DNA of 64,000 bases from Lyophyllum atratum (GCA_014905825.1 JACGCN010000054.1:186001-250000); one strand, 5' to 3'; positions 37,201 through 48,860 are shown, counted from the stretch's first letter. The notes: a model not told the origin generated them from the sequence alone. Made by a program: numbers and translations.

Positions 37201-37690
37201 CAAGCCTGCCCCGGAGGCCGACAAGGAAGAGGAAGGAAAGGACAATGACCAGAACTCAGAACATCCCGACACTACACATCGAACTCCTCCGCCGCATTCT
37301 CCTCGTTCCCGCCATTCCCCAGGTGCAGGTGATAATCAGCTGTCCAAACCCGGTGAGGGCGTTGGTCAAGCCGATCCAGACCCCGATGCGGACGCGGATG
37401 CAGAGGCTGATATCGATGAGGGTGACGCGGATGCGGATGGCGAAGTTGACGCTGAAGGTGAACTAGACCTAGACGAAATGGACGTCCCGCAATCCGCATC
37501 ACATCTTGTTTCTGACCCCTCCGATACTACTGACACCTCATCCCCCCTTGCTGGTATGCCGAACGGTCGTCATCCCTTTTCCACTCTCATATATCCGACC
37601 CAGGACGCCTCCCTGCCTGACAGCGCCATTCGTGGCCCCGACAGGTTCGGCTCTCCCTCTGTGTTCAAGAACGTTCACCCACCTTCATAA
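34247..37690 (+). CDS. Large disordered protein with N-terminal coiled coil, unknown function
   Basis: About 1,040 residues. The first 200 residues, over four exons, carry conserved-looking helices: SDREKELLDMVHRLTASTLI, then SGLTSQRDFLVRQAEEER and LREKLNDTQTRLQCLEAELS, a coiled coil. The rest is one long exon (from about 34912) of low complexity: lysine run KPKKKKKK, Pro/Ser/Ala-rich tracts, a basic stretch RESDMQK-like with many Arg/Glu (about residues 410-450), QQQQQ runs, and an acidic repeat of DAD/EAD units at 37380-37460. Two basic patches (PKRRRIQ; KAPAKEKEKP) could serve as nuclear localisation signals. I do not recognise a catalytic domain. A nuclear scaffold or transcription-linked role would be a guess. 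Start 34247 is the first ATG in frame; stop TAA at 37688. Confidence 0.75.
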
Positions 37691-40394
37691 CAGTGGTGTG
37701 AGGCAAACGGCTACGGAAGGTGTGGACCTAGTGCACGCAACTGGAGGACCACCTGCTTACTGAGGTACGCTTCCCGCTTCATGGCCTAGCTTCAAAAGAC
37801 ACTGAGTGAATCTGCATTGCAGCCTTTCACACGACATGGCCGCAAATGTGACTTGCGCTGCAGGAGCTGTTGCCGGGCCCGGTTTACCACCAGGCTCGGC
37901 ATGGTGGTTGAGGATGTAAGGTCAGTTTTGAGCTGTTTCTAGAGTCTTCTGGTCACTCAATGACGTCCTTTTCCAGGTGCCCACAGTCTGCTATATATAG
38001 CACCGTCCTTCCAATTGGGGGTCCTCGTTGACTTCTCGGCTTCTCCCCGTCTTTCCGTGAGCATTGCTTGCTAGTTTTTGCTGTTTTTTTGGATGATCAT
38101 TTGCTGTAGTTAGTGTATCGTTTATTTCATTTCATTCCCTCACTTGGGTTTAGCTCCACACGTGTATTATAGCTGTAGTTTTACACATTTTTGGGTTATG
38201 CGATGACCGTGGCATGCTTAGTCGTGGCTAGTACTTTTTGACGTTCAGCCTTTCTCTGGTGACACCTGAGGCCTTGAGGCCTGGAGGGCAGCAGGGATGG
38301 CTGAAACCACGATGGTGTCTGTGAATATGTCTGTATGCGAGTTCCTCACCTACGAAATGGGAAGCTTGCCTTATCAGAGTCTTTTATTAAATGTTTATCT
38401 GAGTGCGCAGGAGGTAGTATACAAATTTGGTCATTACTGAATACAGCTTCACTGAAATCTACTGTACCATATGAGTTTAAAGTGAACTCGCCTAGTAGAA
38501 TTGTCCTCCTGCAAACTCCCGACAAACTTCTTTTCTGCTAGGCAGGTGCAAGTGTCTATCGTTCAGGGCATAGTAAAAGATATTTGACTGATCGTGTTTA
38601 AGCTTATATACTGTACTGTGTGTATTCTAGTGAGTTCCTGATAGCCTCAGTGATAGGTAAAGAAATGCTGTAAAATCCTGTAAGTGCCAGATTGATCTCT
38701 AGCGGACTGTCAAAGGAGGCAGTAGATGTTGAGATCTGATGTGGATCGGCAATTATGCACTCTCCCTGTCATGAATACCTTTGCTTTCTTTTAGTAACCA
38801 TTTCATCTTACAATTCCCTTTCACTACAACTCTTCAGTATATATATACCTACCTGCTGTCCTGGTCACCCTTAGTCCTTGTATTGAGATACTAAAGGTGA
38901 GCCGACCTTATAAGTACTACTCCTGCATGCACTTACTATTTGTACCTATAGTCTTACAATTACATCTCTACCTGAGGTTGGACTCTTAACAGTGTAAGTT
39001 ATCGGAAGCCCCTGACACCATTGAGTGAGAGAGGTCCTGAGCGGATGGACTTCAGTAAATACTAAATGCCAATGGCATACAGTCACAATTGGCAACCTAT
39101 TAGCGGCAAGTGTGCTAGATAGTCGATTTCAGGGTCCTCGATAGCAGAAATTTGTAGAGCAGTCCCAGCATCAGTAGCGAGCGCGAACGTAGCCACTAAG
39201 AAAACGAAACGCGCGAGCGACACTTTTGACGGCGTTGCTTGCGCGCAGCGCGCTGCGCTGAAATTCTCACGGGGTCCTCAAGACAAACAGGAACAAAACC
39301 AGCGACGCTTACCAATCATCTGCATTTTGGGTCGGTAGCAAGATATAGGGGAGCAAGCTCCCCAATAAGATTACATAAGGTCCGACTTGGCTTTCCAAGA
39401 ATTCCCTTTCTTTTTCCACTCCTCTCATTTCGTTAGGCTGGATTATCTTCTGGTTTCGATTCTTGCGTATATACGCTTCTTACAGACCTTATCGTCCTCT
39501 GCGCGCCCTATTACCTCTGCCCTCTTTCCTGATCACAGGCACCCGAGTCCCTTTGTCTTCCGTCCTCACCGCACTTTTCTCAGCAGAATCTCTGATGGTC
39601 CAGGAGCGAGGTCCTAGGCCATTCTGGATCTCACCACCCGTTGTCCTGGAGGAGTGAAAAGCCATCTCTGTCATATCTTCGGCGCTTGAGGCCGCCTGTG
39701 ACCACTATCACGAGACGGTGTCATTCGATTCCGTAACCTATGTTCAGGACTCATGTGTACGGTATCCCTGGGTATCCATATTAACTGCCCGCGAGGCAGC
39801 TGTTTCGCTATGGCAGAGACACCTAAACGGGCTGGATCACCTCCAATGGTACGGTGAAGGCACTCTAGCCAAGCCAAGTGTCAGGAGTACAAAATCGTCT
39901 TATCTGCTCTACTTGCAATCATCATAGCAGGAATTTGCGCTAGTATTTGTCTGCCAACCCATCTCTAGCTGCGTTGCCCTTTCACATCAATATCGCTCTT
40001 TGCTCCATAAGCTGTCGCTGGTGATACTCTTGGGACGTCGGACGCGACCGAAACTCCGAGACGCTACACTCGAACCCGGCATCCCTCAGCCGTTCTTTAT
40101 CCGCCATCCTTGAGCTTTTGGAGTTTTCGGAATCTCAGCGCTGCCAGTGATCAGGGACAAGTCAACCATTTCGCAGCCCTGCAGGCCCAGCGTCAATTTC
40201 ACCGCCCAATTTGAACCTGACGAGGCGCCTGACCATCTTTGCCACACCGGTGACACCGCAAGCGCTCAAGGGCCTCTCTAGGAGCGCCTTCACGATCCAA
40301 GATACAATGACATCTAATTTTGGTGCATGCACGGAACCTACACGGAAAATTTACATCTTAAACATTTGGCCTTCTACCAATCAGTCATGCGAAT
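37691..40394. other. 2.7-kb gene-poor, AT-richer stretch
   Basis: Lower in GC than the flanks. No frame shows a domain. The segment about 38680-39000 has features of a retrotransposon long terminal repeat: TATATATA (about 38840), a pyrimidine-rich tail and an end in CTCTTAACA, but I find no matching partner, no clear target duplication and no gag/pol remnants. A GC-rich island with a perfect 16-base palindrome is at 39190-39260. Confidence 0.4.
39243..39258. repeat. Perfect 16-bp GC palindrome
   Basis: GCGCAGCGCGCTGCGC reads the same on both strands. It sits in a short GC-rich island (39180-39260, with ACGCGCGAG and TTGCGCGC) inside otherwise AT-richer DNA. Confidence 0.8.
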
Positions 40395-40561
40395 TGAAGC
40401 AGCAACGACTGACGATCGATGAGTTCCTAATCCCTCCCGTATCAACGTGAATGAATTCTTGGGAACCGCTGCCTGCATGTACTGACAACTGGTCAGGGTG
40501 TCCTGGATCGATTCAATCCCATGCGGAAATGCTGCAGCCTGACAGAGCAGGGGTCGGCGGG

Positions 40562-40568
40562 TATAAAA
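40562..40568 (+). promoter_or_regulatory. TATA box of first knottin-like gene
   Basis: TATAAAA within GGGTATAAAAGCCGGGGTATC, 88 bases before the ATG; the same box and flank recur in the second gene. Confidence 0.75.
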
Positions 40569-40649
40569 GCCGGGGTATCAAAGTCTCGTCCTGTTTCGAT
40601 ATCAAGCTCGCCCTGAACGGTTCATATCGGCCTGTCTCAAATCACTACA

Positions 40650-41464
40650 ATGCGCTTCAGCCATATCTCGCTTGGCCTCCTTTCTCTTCTCTCTGCGTCG
40701 TCGACGGTTTCTGGCAGTGCTCTCGCTTTCTCGAACGTGACTGAGAGGGCTGCACTATGTGCGGGTGCGGGGAGTTGGTGCATCAATGGTGCATGCTGCC
40801 CGGGTGTTTATTGCCAAACGGTCCAGGGTGTACGATTCCAGAATAAGCGGGTTCACTCCCATAAAAGATTAACTTGATGGTCCTCTAGATGTGTCAGAAC
40901 TGTGCAACCGCGGGTGGATGGTGTAAAAATGGCGTACCATGTTGCAATGGCTATTACTGCAATACCGTCAGCGAAGTAAGGCTTGAACATGATGCAACTT
41001 TTGCGTCGTATTAGAATACTAACATCGATGTTATTTTTCAGACCTGTTACGCCTGTGCAACCCAGGGTGGATGGTGTAAGAATGGCATACCATGCTGCAA
41101 TGGCTATTACTGCAATACCGTCAGCGAGGTAAGGCTTGAACAGAATGGCATTTGTGTGTGTCTGCTAGAATACTAACATGATGTTATTTTTCAGACCTGT
41201 TCTAGCTGTGCGCCGCGAGGAACCATCTGCGGCGCCAATGGTATACCTTGCTGCGCTGGCTCTACATGCAGCTCAAACATATGTGTCCATCCCACTTTTA
41301 GAGATGGCTTTATGACTGGGAGGTATAGGTATGCTTATAATACGGTGGCGAAGGAGAGCCGTGCGCCAGTAAAATATTTCGCCCACCCGCATGTCTATGT
41401 CTCAATGGATGGAGTCCTCCCATTTCTGCTTCGTAGTTTTTCCAATCATTTTACTAGTGCCTGA
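40650..41464 (+). CDS. Secreted protein with four tandem cystine-knot-like (knottin) modules, copy A
   Basis: A 207-residue protein. Residues 1 to about 22 are a signal peptide (LGLLSLLSASSTVSG), so it should be secreted. An N-glycosylation site NVT follows. Then four modules with the spacing C-x6-C-x4/5/6-CC-x4-C-x(3-6)-C, the pattern of inhibitor cystine knots, for example CKNGIPCCNGYYC. Exons: 40650-40829, 40889-40975, 41042-41128, 41195-41464. All introns are phase 0 and fall just before the sixth Cys of a module; exons 2 and 3 are both exactly 87 nt and nearly identical, introns included, so this copy gained a module by exon-intron duplication. The last exon adds a tail of about 60 residues without cysteine, conserved in the sister gene (VKYFAHPHVYVS here). 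Function unknown: effector, defence peptide or structural protein are all possible. Confidence 0.85.
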
Positions 41465-41718
41465 ATCTCTCCTGAGTCCGTCCTCGTCGCTAAGTTGATT
41501 TTGGAAGACTCGGTTTTCTAACGGTCAGTCGGGCGGATTAAAGCAGCAAGGGCTGATGTTCCTAATCCCTCCCGTACCAACCTCCGACCTCGTGTGAATG
41601 ACTACTTGGGGGCCACTGTTTATATGTTCTGACAACCGGTCATGGTGCCCTGGACAAGCCCTGGATCGATGCAGTCCTGTGCGGAGATGCTGCAGCTTGG
41701 GAGAAGAAGGTCCACGGG

Positions 41719-41725
41719 TATAAAG
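41719..41725 (+). promoter_or_regulatory. TATA box of second knottin-like gene
   Basis: TATAAAG within GGGTATAAAGGCTAGGGTATC, 88 bases before the ATG, at the same distance as in the first copy. Confidence 0.75.
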
Positions 41726-41806
41726 GCTAGGGTATCGAAGCCCCCTCATGTTTCGATAGCAAGCTTGCCTTGAACATTCCATATCAGCCTGTCTGTTATC
41801 ACTACC

Positions 41807-42632
41807 ATGCGTTATAGCCGTGTCTCGTTGGCCCTTCTTGCTCTTGTCTCTGCGTCTTCGACGGTCGCTGGTAGTGCTCTCGCCTTCTCAAACGTGACTG
41901 AGAGGGCTGCGTTATGTGCAGGTGCTGGAAATTGGTGCATCGATGGCGCATGCTGCCCGGGTGTTTATTGCAACACGGTCCAGGGTGTACGGTTCCACCA
42001 GAGTGGGGAACAATCTATGAAAGGCTAACCTGTTGGTCCTCCAGACGTGTGAGAACTGTGCCAATCAGGGCGGATGGTGTACCAATGGCATACCGTGTTG
42101 CAATAACTATTATTGCCATACTGTCAGCAATGTAAGGCCTGATCATGATAGAACGGAACATCGTGTTAGATACTGACGTGACGTTATCCTTCAGACTTGC
42201 TATGGCTGCGCACAACAGGGCAACTTCTGTACCCACGGCATACCGTGCTGTAATGGTCTCTATTGCCATACAAGCAGTAGCGTACGTCTTGAACCAGAAT
42301 GGAGGTCCTATCACACTCCATGCCACTGACTTGCTGTTGTCAACCAGGTTTGTTATCCCTGTGCATCCCGAGGAAACCTCTGTGGGAATGGTATACCTTG
42401 CTGCGCTGGCTCTACATGCGGCGTCACGAATGTGTGTATCTATCCAACTTCGAACGATGGTTTTTTGACTGGGAGACATAGGTGTGCTCCTGATACGGTG
42501 TCCAGAGGAACTAGTCAGCGCAGTGAAGCAGTAGAATATATGGCCTACTTGCATGTTTACGTATCAAACCTATGCGCCGAGTCCTGCCCATCCTTGCCTC
42601 ATTGTCTTTCTTTTCGCTTGGCTGGTACCTGA
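41807..42632 (+). CDS. Secreted protein with four tandem cystine-knot-like (knottin) modules, copy B
   Basis: Paralog of the gene 1.16 kb upstream, 212 residues. Same plan: signal peptide (LALLALVSASSTVAG), SNVTERAALCAGAG, then four modules. All cysteines are kept although loops have changed (CTNGIPCCNNYYC; CTHGIPCCNGLYC; CGNGIPCCAGSTC). Exons 41807-41986, 42045-42131, 42195-42281 and 42348-42632; introns phase 0 at homologous positions, inner exons again 87 nt. The inner modules differ more from each other than in copy A. The tail keeps VEYMAYLHVYVS but holds two extra cysteines (NLCAESCPS). Loss of loop sequence but not of Cys spacing points to selection on the fold. Confidence 0.85.
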
Positions 42633-43157
42633 GGCTCTTCTTCCTCCGTCCTCGAGCAATAGCGAGAATTGGAGGGATGTCTCGAAGAGTATAGGACTGC
42701 ATTCTGGTGCTGCCTACCTGTGATTTGCTGGGCCCCGAGGATCAAGGATCTATAAGGCTTACTTACTGTAGACGTTCTTAATGCCAGCGTCCAGTCCTGG
42801 ACAATATATTTCCATGGACAGGTGAGGTTAGGACGACGCCGGACGGATGCTGTATGGACTCAAACCTTGGTCATGCACACCGTCTCCCCACCATGCGATC
42901 GTGACACTGCGCACGCTCGACCTGCAGAGCTAGGTATGCCTTTACACCACTAGAAATATCACTTGTCGATACAAAGATATAGATCATTGTTGTGGTAAAT
43001 AGCCAAAAGTCAATTTCTGATCAAAATGTCCGTCCTTGTGATTTTCTCGCTCCCACCGGCTTCCTCGTGCCCGTCTCCACCTAGTGTGCCCAATTCAAAT
43101 TGATACACTGGGGATCCTGTTACCCCACACTTGCAGACCTTCTTAACGTGAACAAAG
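42633..43157. other. Intergenic, promoter of the TMEM135-like gene
   Basis: About 525 bases; nothing recognised. Confidence 0.4.
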
Positions 43158-45509
43158 ATGGACTCAGGGTCCGAAACTCCCCTGACTACTGGCGCCTGCA
43201 CGCCAGCAGACGCAGACGCGCCCTACACGCCATCGGAGGGCATTCATTTCACCCCACGACGCGCCATGGCGTCCTTTGACAACTTGGTGGCGCTTGCGAA
43301 TCATCAGGAGAGGCTCAGGGAGGCCCGGAAGATGGTCTGGCGCGATCGTGGAGAGCCGGTGGCGGAGCTGACGACGCTGAGGGAGTGCTTGGAACATGCG
43401 GCGACGGGGGGGCTTAGTGAGTGGGCTGGACAGCTCTGATTGTTTCGTAGACTGATGGGGCGCGCTTCGTAGGATCTGGGGCGCTTGCGTTAAGCATACG
43501 AGCATGTGTGAACCTCATACTAGCTCTCATCCGAATACACAAGGTTCCTCGGTAAGCAGAACTTATCGCAGTACTAAATCTTCAGAGCATGCTCATCTAC
43601 TTCTAGGGATATCCGATTTGCCGTTGTGCGACAGGCTGTTTTTGGGAGAGATACATTGCGGTTCGGGTTGATGCTTGGTGCGAAGAACTATAACATGCGA
43701 CCACCTCTGACCTGCTGAACATTGTTCAAGGAACATTCACATCTGTATACAAGTTCCTGCTCAACGCCCTCCCCATTCTCATCCCAGCACTTAACCCCCC
43801 AGTGGAGAAACACCCAAGGATCACGATAGACGGGGAGACGTCCGAGTCCCCATTCTTCGATGACCTGGAACATGGTCCTACCTCGGAGCATCCTCTTACC
43901 ACTCTCCGCGTCCCTCTCTCCAAACGCACGGCCCGCCTGTCTCTGAGCACCAATGCGCAGCTTGCCTTGATCAGAAAGAAGACGAGGAGGTGGCATGCGG
44001 CGCTCGCAGGGGCCATTGCTGGGGGGCTTGCAATTATGTGGGAGAAGAGAGGCAGGCGGAACGTCATAGCCCAACAGATGTTCGTTCGGTACGTAACACG
44101 CCCCTGTCTCACAAAATGAGGACTAACGTGTGTTTTACAGTGGCCTGCAAGGCTCGTATAACGCGTACACTACGAAACGAGGTATCAGGGTACCCTATGG
44201 AGACGTTTTGGTGTTCGCGCTGGCGTACGTATCTCCCAAACCCATCACTTTTTCATGACATGCTTACTGTTGATCAGATCTGGGCAGATTCTCTATGGAT
44301 TCTTGTTACGCCCGGATACCCTTCCACGTTCATACTCGGCCTGGTAAGCCACTTGACGCACCGATCAGAACATAATCTTGATATACCCAGGATCGGCCAA
44401 GCCGCGAAAGTCCCTGCGGAATGTGTACGCATGAACCACGATCTCGTCAGGGAAGGCAGCTTCGACGTCGCCGACCTCGATCGTCTAGTCTCCCGAAGCG
44501 TAAGACACCAATCCACCTCCCTTTCCACACGCACTACTCAACGCAAGTTCCATCCCAGGACATCACCCCAAGCAACGCCAAAGACCTGTTCAACCTGCGC
44601 TCCCTCCTGCTCTCCCCGCCCGACCCCAGCACCCTCACCGAGCCGTTATACATCCCTACCTACGCGCCGTGCTCCGCGGTCCACCCCGCCTTGACATCGT
44701 GCAGCTCGGTCCCTCTCGACCGCTTCTTTGATGTGTTCAAGTGGATGCTCCCGATTTATGGCGCGCTCCACTTCGTGCCCGCTGTCCTGTTTAAGAGGGC
44801 GGCGTTCGTGCAGGACCCGGGCAAGGTCCTTGTTCGTGCGGGTCTCGGAAGCTTGCGCAGCTCCGCCTTTCTCGGCGTCTTCGTCGTGATCTATCAGAGT
44901 GCGTCTCTCCCCTCCGAAGACCTCCTAACAAAATGAAACCTGACGATTCTTGAACAGCGATGTTCTGCTACAAGCACAAGCTCCACAAGTACCTCACCCT
45001 CCTCCGCCTGACCAAGTCCTCCAACCCACTGCGCGCCGTCCCGCAGTCGGTCATCGACGCCCTCGTGTCGAAGGGCTCGTTCTGGTTCCCGGGGTTCATG
45101 GCGGGGCTGTCGCTGTTCGTGGAGGCGAAGCGGCGGCGCGGGGAGCTGGCGATGTATGTGCTGCCGAAGGGGCTGGAGAGTGCGTGGGTGATGGCGAGGG
45201 GGAAGGGGCTGGTGTTTCGGACGGGGAATTGGGGGGAGATGTGGGTGAGTAGTTTTTTGCCTTTTTCTTTTTTGTTGGGGGGAGGGTCTGGGTTTGTGGA
45301 TGTGCACTGATGGGTTGAACGTTTTCTTTTGTAGTTGACGGCGTTAGGGATGGCGATGGTCATGGTGGGTGTCTTTTCATATATACCCGGCCTTGGTAAA
45401 ATGTGTTGACGGTGTTTGTTTCGCTCTGCAGAGCACATACCAGAATGACCCGCAGCATCTCTCGGGCTTTGTACGAAGGATTCTGTATCAATTCATCGGA
45501 GCTAATTGA
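43158..45509 (+). CDS. TMEM135-like multi-pass membrane protein
   Basis: A protein of about 640 residues resembling the TMEM135 family, which in animals is linked to mitochondrial fission and peroxisomes; fungal members are poorly studied. Visible features: an N-terminal soluble part, several hydrophobic helices (KFLLNALPILIPALNPPVE; AALAGAIAGGLAIMW; LVFALACGQILYGFLLRP), a Cys/His/Pro patch CSAVHPALTSC, then FKWMLPIYGALHFVPAVLFK and a final helical pair with FWFPGFMAGLSLFVEAKRR. The protein ends FVRRILYQFIGAN with TGA at 45507. About nine introns; the one at 43414-43470 and those around 44090-44560 are well supported by frame. The family call rests on the helix pattern and the HP..SC patch. 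Confidence 0.75.
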
Positions 45510-45692
45510 AGGAGGTTGAACGGTTGTTCTTAAGACTGCTTTGAGTCGAGGTTGAGCTTGGTTGTGGGCTCCGGATCGGTGCTTGAGTATTGCACTGGCT
45601 GGGAACCTGATATAGATTGATAGACGCCCTGGGCGGTTCGAGATTTACTCACCCTCCTCCAGCTAACCGATGATTAGGCGGGCGATTTTGTA

Positions 45693-46334
45693 GTGCACAG
45701 CAATGCGATTGATGATGATTGCGGTGGGTATTTGGAGCATCCTTTCTTGTGGCTATCTCCTGATGGCATCGTTTCTTTGCAGAGCATGTACGGCGGTTTC
45801 CTCGTTCTATTCATTGGAGCCCATCGGTGGAGGTTGGTTAATATTCCAGGGGTGGACGGGACTGCCTTAAGTCTTAAGTTCGCGCGCTGCGAGTCAAAGT
45901 CTATATGTAGCCTCAGTCAAGCTCAGAGAGACTGGTATCAGAAACTCAACCGCCTCGTCCTGCTTTCCGCATACGGAGGTAAGCGGAGATATCCGAGTCA
46001 GCTAAACAACTCTCTCCTTGGGTAAAGAGTTTGCTGGGTCTATCGTCCAGGAAATGGCTGGAACGTCACGGGCTTGTTCGTCTATCACAACCACAATCCT
46101 CTACACATCCTCTACCGCTATCGTCCGTTGCCGAAGGGAATGTTTCCTCCCACAGATGTTTGCATCATGAAGAATCGCGATTCGGTCCGACCTGTCGACA
46201 TGTCAAGACTTGACATCTTTAGCGCTCCACTGGCTGTGCATGACATAACGGGCCCGGGGTGCTCAAGTATGTTGTTGTCGGGGAGCTTCAGTGCTCCACC
46301 TGAAAATCTACGAGCTTTATTCCCTCAAGCATGA
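45693..46334 (+). CDS. Possible gene or gene fragment, unknown
   Basis: Two frames join cleanly through one GT-AG intron (45979-46051 approximately): LVLLSAYGG then NGWNVTGLFVYHNHNPLHIL. The result reads like protein (HRWRLVNIPG, YRPLPKGMFPPTDV) and runs to a TGA at 46332-46334 that overlaps the ATG of the next gene. No convincing start codon is seen; the frame opens after a possible acceptor TTTGTAG at about 45693. It may be the 3' part of a small gene whose first exon I cannot place, or a relic. Confidence 0.35.
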
Positions 46335-48658
46335 TAGCTTTTCCGAGAGCACGTCGTTGCTGGACATCAGACTCCAGCCTGGGATCTTCATCTGATGACA
46401 CAGAGGCCACCTCTATTACAGTAGAAGGTCCGGGTGCGCTTACTGGGAAGGCAATCAAAGCTCTAGGGAAGTTCACTCTTCATGGGCTGGATCGAATCAT
46501 CATACGGAGGCGTATCAATATGGCCTTAGCTTGGTTCCCACACACAGACAACCAAGCCAAGGAGCTGAAGAGAATCCCACAAGTGTACGATAGCCTCTTG
46601 GAACTCTCTCGGTAAGCGCTATACTTACCTCTCTAGATTATGGTCCCTCTGACAATTCTCAGACCTGGGTTGTATACGTACGAACAGCGCTTTACGGCGC
46701 TCCTGTTAATCACTTCTCAAATCAAGAACGGCCACACCAAGGAGCTGCTTGAAGCCCTCGGTCGGTGGAATAGCGTCGATCTAGAAATATTCCTGTCTGG
46801 AATGGTCCAGCAGTCCATCCCGTCGATGCAGTAGGTGGCCCCAGATTTCATAGCTCGTAGTATTGCAATGGCGCTAACATATGGATACAGGTTCCCTCAG
46901 TTACAGAATCACTATCCAAGCTCCTTGCTTTCGCGTCAAGCGACCGCCGGACAGGCTCTTCTTCTCATGTCACGCATAGCTCGTATGGGAAGATCGAAAT
47001 GTAGAGCAGTCCTCGATGCAGGATTCTTTGACGCGTTCTCATCGAAACACGAGGCTTTATCTGCGACCGGACTTTCGGAGGCCTACCTCACACTGTTTTA
47101 CATTTTAACAAGGTATGCAGTGCTAGAGTGCTGTCACTTCTCTGAATATAAGATGTCATCATATGCATTATAATCATTCAAAGGCCGGAATACTGGGAAC
47201 AAGCAACCGGGAAGGAAGCCCTTCATCTTCTTATGCTCTCCATGTCAGAGTGCCGGCCGTCATTGCCCGCGACATTAGCGCTATGGAATGCAGATCAAAT
47301 CAAGAGCTTGATCGGGATCATATTGAATGAGGTAGCACCAAGTCGGTAAGTTGTAAAGAGGCTGATTTCTGCATTCTTTGATTCCGCTTCCAGGAACTCG
47401 AATCTAAGGGGCGGTCGGAATACACCTGAAGATGTCCTTGACGACTCTGACTTGGGCTTCACCTCAACCATTCTTTCTCTCGTGGCGCAGCTTGCGAATT
47501 ATAGCAGTGCCGCTCTCGAGGTTCTTACCGATGCTGGGTACCTCGATATCATCCTACACCTTCATAAATGCAATCAACTTGAAATGAGCTTAGAGGAGTT
47601 CAAACCTCCGATGATTGTTCTAAGGTAGTCTAGCTTCTACATTGCATCTACTTAGACCTGCTAATATGCTGTTTTCTACTATACTAGGGATAATTCCCGC
47701 AAGTATAAGGAGGGTGTCAGAAACACGGCGTTCGACCTATTTATTTCTCAGCTAGCCCAACGGTGTACGTCACGCCTTGCAGCTGAACTCGAAAGCTGGG
47801 GTCCCGAGGAGCGCGGAAACTTTTTTCGATCGCTGGTCGAAAGATTGACGTTGGTGACTTCTCGCCATTGGATTTTCTTATCGTCTGATATCAGAGATTT
47901 TAGGCGCCTCATCAAACTCACGGAACTCAATCAAGCCCAACATATCCTTGCAATCCACTCTGTAATGAAGTTTCTATGCTACCTGGCACGTCAAAGCAGG
48001 TCACTGTGTGCAGAGATTGTGCAAGCTGGGTATTTGGCTGTCCTGTTCTCCCTCCAACAGCATGACTTTGACGTTCAACCAATCAATGAGGAATTCAACA
48101 TCCCTCTGCATGTGTATTGGTCGGTTATTCCCGCCTTCCTTCCGTGAATTATGATTAAGCTGAATCACTGTATTGCTGTAGGTTTAGACGTAGAAAGACA
48201 CCATACACGGAGACAGAAAGGAGCATTGCATTAGACTCAATTATCTTTCAAATCTGCTCCGGCGGTGGCTATGAAATATACCATATACTCACGGGCTGGC
48301 CGATTGATGAGCTGGCTGAATTTTGTCGCATCTTCGTGGCCAGATTCCGGTTCGTATGACGCTCCCAATAGCACGCATTACATTCTTCTCACTCCGGTGT
48401 CGTGCTCATAGCTTCATGATTCTACCGCGTCCCAAGGCCCAGTCATACCAGCAGTCATACAACCTCATCTGCTCATTCGTCGCCTATATTGCGTGCCAGG
48501 ACGACCATTTGCATAGAGCTATCGTGGGCGCTGGATTCCTCGATTTCCTCATGTCTATCCCAGGGCAAAGTATTCATATCCAAGACATGATTTTGAAGTG
48601 TGCCGACCCGCCCCAGGTCGGCGAGTTGATATATAAGGATTCTTTCTTGGAGCAATGA
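46331..48658 (+). CDS. Armadillo-like repeat protein, paralog of the convergent neighbour
   Basis: About 640 residues with no catalytic domain seen. The N-terminus has a family signature: GALTGKAI, ALGKFTL, DRIIIRRR, followed by YDSLLELSRPGLYTYEQR. The rest is helical and repeat-like (LSLVAQLANYSSAALEVLTD; VMKFLCYLARQSRSLCAEIV; YNLICSFVAYIACQDDHLHR), as in ARM/HEAT solenoids. About eight introns, each keeping frame; joins such as LSRPGLY, TRPEYWEQ, LRDNSRKY and RFMILPRP were checked. Mushroom genomes carry many such proteins, often with a C-terminal MYND zinc finger; I see no MYND cysteines here. Stop TGA at 48656. Start at 46331 is supported by alignment with the neighbour's start. Confidence 0.7.
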
Positions 48659-48860
48659 TATATTCTGGACAAGATAGGATGGTCCCAAATCGTGTGTATA
48701 ATAAACTGTACCTTACTTATATCTTTCGTTCAGCTCTCTCTAGCCATAAATGAACTCCCAATTGAATATGACGCTGCCTGGGACACAAGCAACATCAGTT
48801 GTCCGCAACCATCAATGATATAAAGTAATGCCACACCAACAAGCCCCAACCTGCTCGCAA

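Larger units (their letters stand above)
40395..42660 (+). repeat. Tandem duplication of about 1.15 kb carrying the two knottin-like genes
   Basis: Two direct copies, about 40395-41540 and 41541-42660, offset by 1,157 bases at the start codons. Similarity begins about 250 bases before each ATG (AGCAGCAA..., then TTCCTAATCCCTCCCGTA in both), covers TATA box, leader, all four exons and introns, and ends shortly after homologous stop codons (CCTGA in both). The copies have diverged clearly, so the duplication is not recent. Confidence 0.85.

Noticed and set aside
40060..40095. GGGTTCGAGT on the minus strand, like a tRNA B-box
   Set aside because: No A-box at the right distance and no stems.
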